Origin: Streptomyces sp. NBC_01497
GTDB taxonomy: Bacteria; Actinomycetota; Actinomycetes; Streptomycetales; Streptomycetaceae
Length of the DNA: 64,000 nt
NCBI RefSeq assembly: GCF_036250695.1
Contig: NZ_CP109427.1
Span: forward strand, 1,674,001 to 1,738,000
Direction of reading: 5' to 3'
Position 1 is the stretch's first letter, and every line of letters starts with the position of its first letter. Both the position numbers and the translations under genes were made by a program. A model generated the notes under the pieces. It was not told the origin of the DNA and ran no database searches. It saw nothing but the letters and a program-made list of their open reading frames with translations. Positions 61,869 to 64,000 of the stretch are shown piece by piece.

Positions 61869-63521
61869 ATGCCGCTGACTCCCTCCGCGCACACCGACAC
61901 CTTCACCCGTGACGGGCTGCCGCCCGCCGACCAGTGGCCCGAACTGCTCCTCGCCGCGCCCGATGCGACGGCCCCGGACCGAGCCGCTCCGCCCGGGCCC
62001 GCGCGGCTCAACTGCGGAGCGGAACTGCTGGACCGGACAGCGCGGCGACTCGGCCCGGACCGGCCCGCGTTCCGCTCCGGGACCGGCGAGGTCTGGTCGT
62101 ACGGACGGCTGCGCGAGCACGTCGACGCGCTCGCGCACACGCTGACCGACCGCCTCGGCGTCGTCCCCGGCAACCGGGTACTGCTGCGCGGCCCCACCAG
62201 CCCCGAACTCGCGGCCTGCTGGCTCGCCGTCATGAAGGCGGGCGCGGTGGCCGTGACCGTGCTCCCCCAGCACCGGGCCGGGGAGCTGGCGACGCTCTGC
62301 GGGATCGCACGCGTCTCGCACGCCCTGTGCGACGTCCGGTGCCTGGACGCGCTGGCCGAGGCCGCCGTGCCGGGGCTGCGGATCACCCCGTACGGCGGTG
62401 CCGGGCCCGAGGACCTGATGACGCTGGCCGCCGCCGCGCCGGCCGAGCCCTACGCGGCGGTGGACACGGCCGCCGACGATGTCGCGCTGATCGCCTTCAC
62501 CTCCGGCACCACCGGCCACCCCAAGGGCTGCATGCACTTCCACCGGGACGTCCTCGCGATCGCCGACACCTTCTCGCGCCACGTGCTGCGCCCGGAGCCG
62601 GACGACGTCTTCGCGGGCAGTCCCCCGCTCGGCTTCACCTTCGGGCTGGGCGGCCTGGTGGTCTTCCCGCTGCGGGCGGGCGCGTCCTCCCTGCTGCTGG
62701 AGGAGGCGCATCCCCGCCAGTTGCTCGCCGCCGTCACACGGCACCGGGTGTCGGTGCTGTTCACCGCGCCGACCGCGTACCGGGCGATGCTCGACGAACT
62801 GGCGGCACACCCCGACGCGTACGACATCGGCTCGCTGCGCCGCTGCGTCTCGGCCGGCGAGAACCTGCCCGCCGCGACCTGGCACGCCTGGCACGAGAGG
62901 ACCGGGCTGCGGATCGTCAACGGCATCGGCGCGACAGAACTGCTGCACATCTTCCTGTCGGCGGCCGACGACGCGGCACGTCCCGGCACCACGGGGCTGC
63001 CGGTGCCCGGCTGGCAGGCGCGCGTCGTGGACGCCGCCGGGGCGCAGGTGCCGGACGGCGAGCCGGGGCTGCTCGCGGTGCGCGGCCCGGTGGGCTGCCG
63101 CTACCTCGCGGATCCCCGGCAGCGGGAGTACGTACGCGGCGGCTGGAATCTCACCGGGGACACCTACGTGCGTGAGGCCGACGGCTACTTCCGGTACGTG
63201 GCACGCGCCGACGACATGATCATCTCGGCGGGTTACAACGTTCCGGGACCCGAGGTCGAGGACGCGCTGCTCGCCCACCCCGACGTCACCGAGGCCGCGG
63301 TGGTGGGCCGCGCCGACGAGCGGCGCGGCGAGATCGTCACCGCGTACGTCGTCCTGCGGGCGGGTGTCGCGCGGGACGAGGGGACAGCGGACGCGCTCCG
63401 CGCCTTCGTCCGGGCCCGGCTCGTGCCGTACAAGACGCCCCGGGCGGTCCTCTTCCTGGACGCCCTCCCCCGCACCCCCACCGGCAAACTCCAGCGCTTC
63501 CGGCTGCGCGAGGGGCAGTGA
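61869..63521 (+). CDS. Aromatic acyl-CoA ligase (benzoate/2-aminobenzoate type)
   Basis: 550-residue AMP-dependent synthetase forming a CoA thioester from an aromatic acid through an acyl-adenylate. P-loop-like motif TSGTTGHPKG near residue 220, A5-type IGATELLHIFLSA with E as the adenylate contact, and the C-terminal hinge ARADDMIISAGYNVPGPEVE and K of PTGKLQRF are all present. HFHRDVLAIADTF and SPPLGFTFGLGG place it with the benzoate/2-aminobenzoate-CoA ligases. Start ATG 61869 has GAGGGG 6 nt upstream. It is followed, convergently, by a gene for a salicylyl/2-aminobenzoyl-CoA hydroxylase-like protein, so anthranilate or salicylate degradation is the best guess. Confidence 0.88.
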   Translation: MPLTPSAHTDTFTRDGLPPADQWPELLLAAPDATAPDRAAPPGPARLNCGAELLDRTARRLGPDRPAFRSGTGEVWSYGRLREHVDALAHTLTDRLGVVPGNRVLLRGPTSPELAACWLAVMKAGAVAVTVLPQHRAGELATLCGIARVSHALCDVRCLDALAEAAVPGLRITPYGGAGPEDLMTLAAAAPAEPYAAVDTAADDVALIAFTSGTTGHPKGCMHFHRDVLAIADTFSRHVLRPEPDDVFAGSPPLGFTFGLGGLVVFPLRAGASSLLLEEAHPRQLLAAVTRHRVSVLFTAPTAYRAMLDELAAHPDAYDIGSLRRCVSAGENLPAATWHAWHERTGLRIVNGIGATELLHIFLSAADDAARPGTTGLPVPGWQARVVDAAGAQVPDGEPGLLAVRGPVGCRYLADPRQREYVRGGWNLTGDTYVREADGYFRYVARADDMIISAGYNVPGPEVEDALLAHPDVTEAAVVGRADERRGEIVTAYVVLRAGVARDEGTADALRAFVRARLVPYKTPRAVLFLDALPRTPTGKLQRFRLREGQ

Positions 63522-63528
63522 GCGCGGC

Positions 63529-64000
63529 TCAGCTCCGCGCGCGGGCGCCGCGGGGAACCGGTGGCGCGGGCCGCGCCCCGCCGGCGGCCCGCAGCGGACC
63601 GAGGCGCGGCCTCGGCTCGCTCTCCCGCCCGCCCGGTGGCCTGCGGCTGCCCGCCGCGTACGGCGCGGGCCAGGGTGCCCCGGGCCCCGCGTACCCCTGT
63701 TCGGCGGCGGCGTGCAGCGTCCAGTGCGGGTCGTACAGGTGGGGCCTGGCCAGTGCGCACAGGTCGGCCCGGCCCGCCAGCAGCAGGGAGTTGACGTCGT
63801 CCCAGGAGGAGATCGCACCGACGGTGATCACCGGGACGTCCAGGGTGTTACGGATCAGGTCGGCGTACGGGGTCTGGTACGAGCGGCCGAACTCCGGCTT
63901 CTCGTCGGCGACGACCTGGCCGGTGGACACGTCGATCGCGGCGGCGCCGTGTTCGGCGAAGGCCCCGGCGATCGCTACGGCGTCCTCGGCTCCCGTGCCG
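63529..64000 (-). CDS. Salicylyl-CoA 5-hydroxylase/oxidoreductase-like protein, C-terminal part (runs off the right edge)
   Basis: Only the C-terminal ~156 residues are inside the window. DAVAIAGAFAEHGAAAIDVS, FGRSYQTPYADLIRN, VPVITVGAISSWDDVNSLLL and AGRADLCALARPHLYDPHWT belong to the old-yellow-enzyme-like FMN barrel that ends the bifunctional salicylyl-CoA 5-hydroxylase/oxidoreductase and 2-aminobenzoyl-CoA monooxygenase/reductase proteins (~780 residues with an N-terminal flavin monooxygenase domain). The last ~40 residues are an Arg/Pro-rich tail. The stop is 7 nt from that of the ligase, so the two genes converge. Whether the N-terminal domain is present cannot be seen. Confidence 0.8.
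   Translation of the reverse strand, partial: GTGAEDAVAIAGAFAEHGAAAIDVSTGQVVADEKPEFGRSYQTPYADLIRNTLDVPVITVGAISSWDDVNSLLLAGRADLCALARPHLYDPHWTLHAAAEQGYAGPGAPWPAPYAAGSRRPPGGRESEPRPRLGPLRAAGGARPAPPVPRGARARS

Overview
The window is very GC-rich DNA, coded almost throughout by GC3-biased genes, many with GTG starts and frequent 4-nt stop/start overlaps. Gene content and order point to a Streptomyces chromosome. The run dxs - xylFGH - ROK regulator - ngcEFG - ... - acnA matches from memory the Streptomyces coelicolor core region around SCO5998-SCO6013. The other half of the window looks like more variable, accessory DNA.

Layout. (1) 1-10120: dxs (5' part, running off the left edge), a xylose-type ABC transporter (xylFGH), its ROK repressor, and the chitobiose/GlcNAc-type transporter ngcEFG, all on the minus strand. 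Neither ngcEFG nor xylFGH is accompanied here by an extra ATPase; ngcEFG has none and presumably borrows MsiK. (2) 11000-16700: a small membrane protein, an MFS exporter plus TetR pair, and aconitase. (3) 17100-24400: regulator/efflux pairs (ArsR-like/MFS, MarR/MFS), a remnant of an NmrA-like reductase, a LuxR-type two-component pair and a CcdC-like membrane protein. (4) 24400-31500: a GH18 chitinase with a DasR-like site in its promoter, an undescribed pair made of a P-loop protein and a membrane-anchored periplasmic-binding protein, a DUF4236 protein, and a MurA-like enzyme fused to an XRE helix-turn-helix. (5) 31500-38400: a decayed zone with a multiply frameshifted TnpB, a His-rich secreted protein, a TetR/SDR pair and an IS630-family element with intact ends inserted in a DUF6924 gene. 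(6) 38400-45000: divergent secreted glycosidases, GH29 alpha-L-fucosidase and GH92 alpha-mannosidase, sharing LacI-type operators and a common accessory module. (7) 45000-57500: stress and small-enzyme genes: GNAT, PRC-barrel, DJ-1/PfpI, SDR, VOC, an Rrf2/NDH-2 pair, TetR, MarR/MFS and cupin. (8) 57460-64000: a GntR regulator, Zn-dependent alcohol dehydrogenase/TetR pair, and a set for CoA-dependent aromatic acid breakdown (RidA, acyl-CoA dehydrogenase, benzoate/2-aminobenzoate-type CoA ligase, and the C-terminus of a salicylyl-CoA hydroxylase/oxidoreductase).

A common thread is amino-sugar and polysaccharide use: ngcEFG, chitinase, fucosidase, mannosidase and a MurA paralogue. Two DasR-like dre sites tie the transporter and chitinase together. 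The second thread is the number of regulator-target pairs that carry clear palindromic operators in their promoters. No tRNA, rRNA, CRISPR array or prophage was seen. All family assignments come from reading the translated sequences and from memory of the families; no database search was run.
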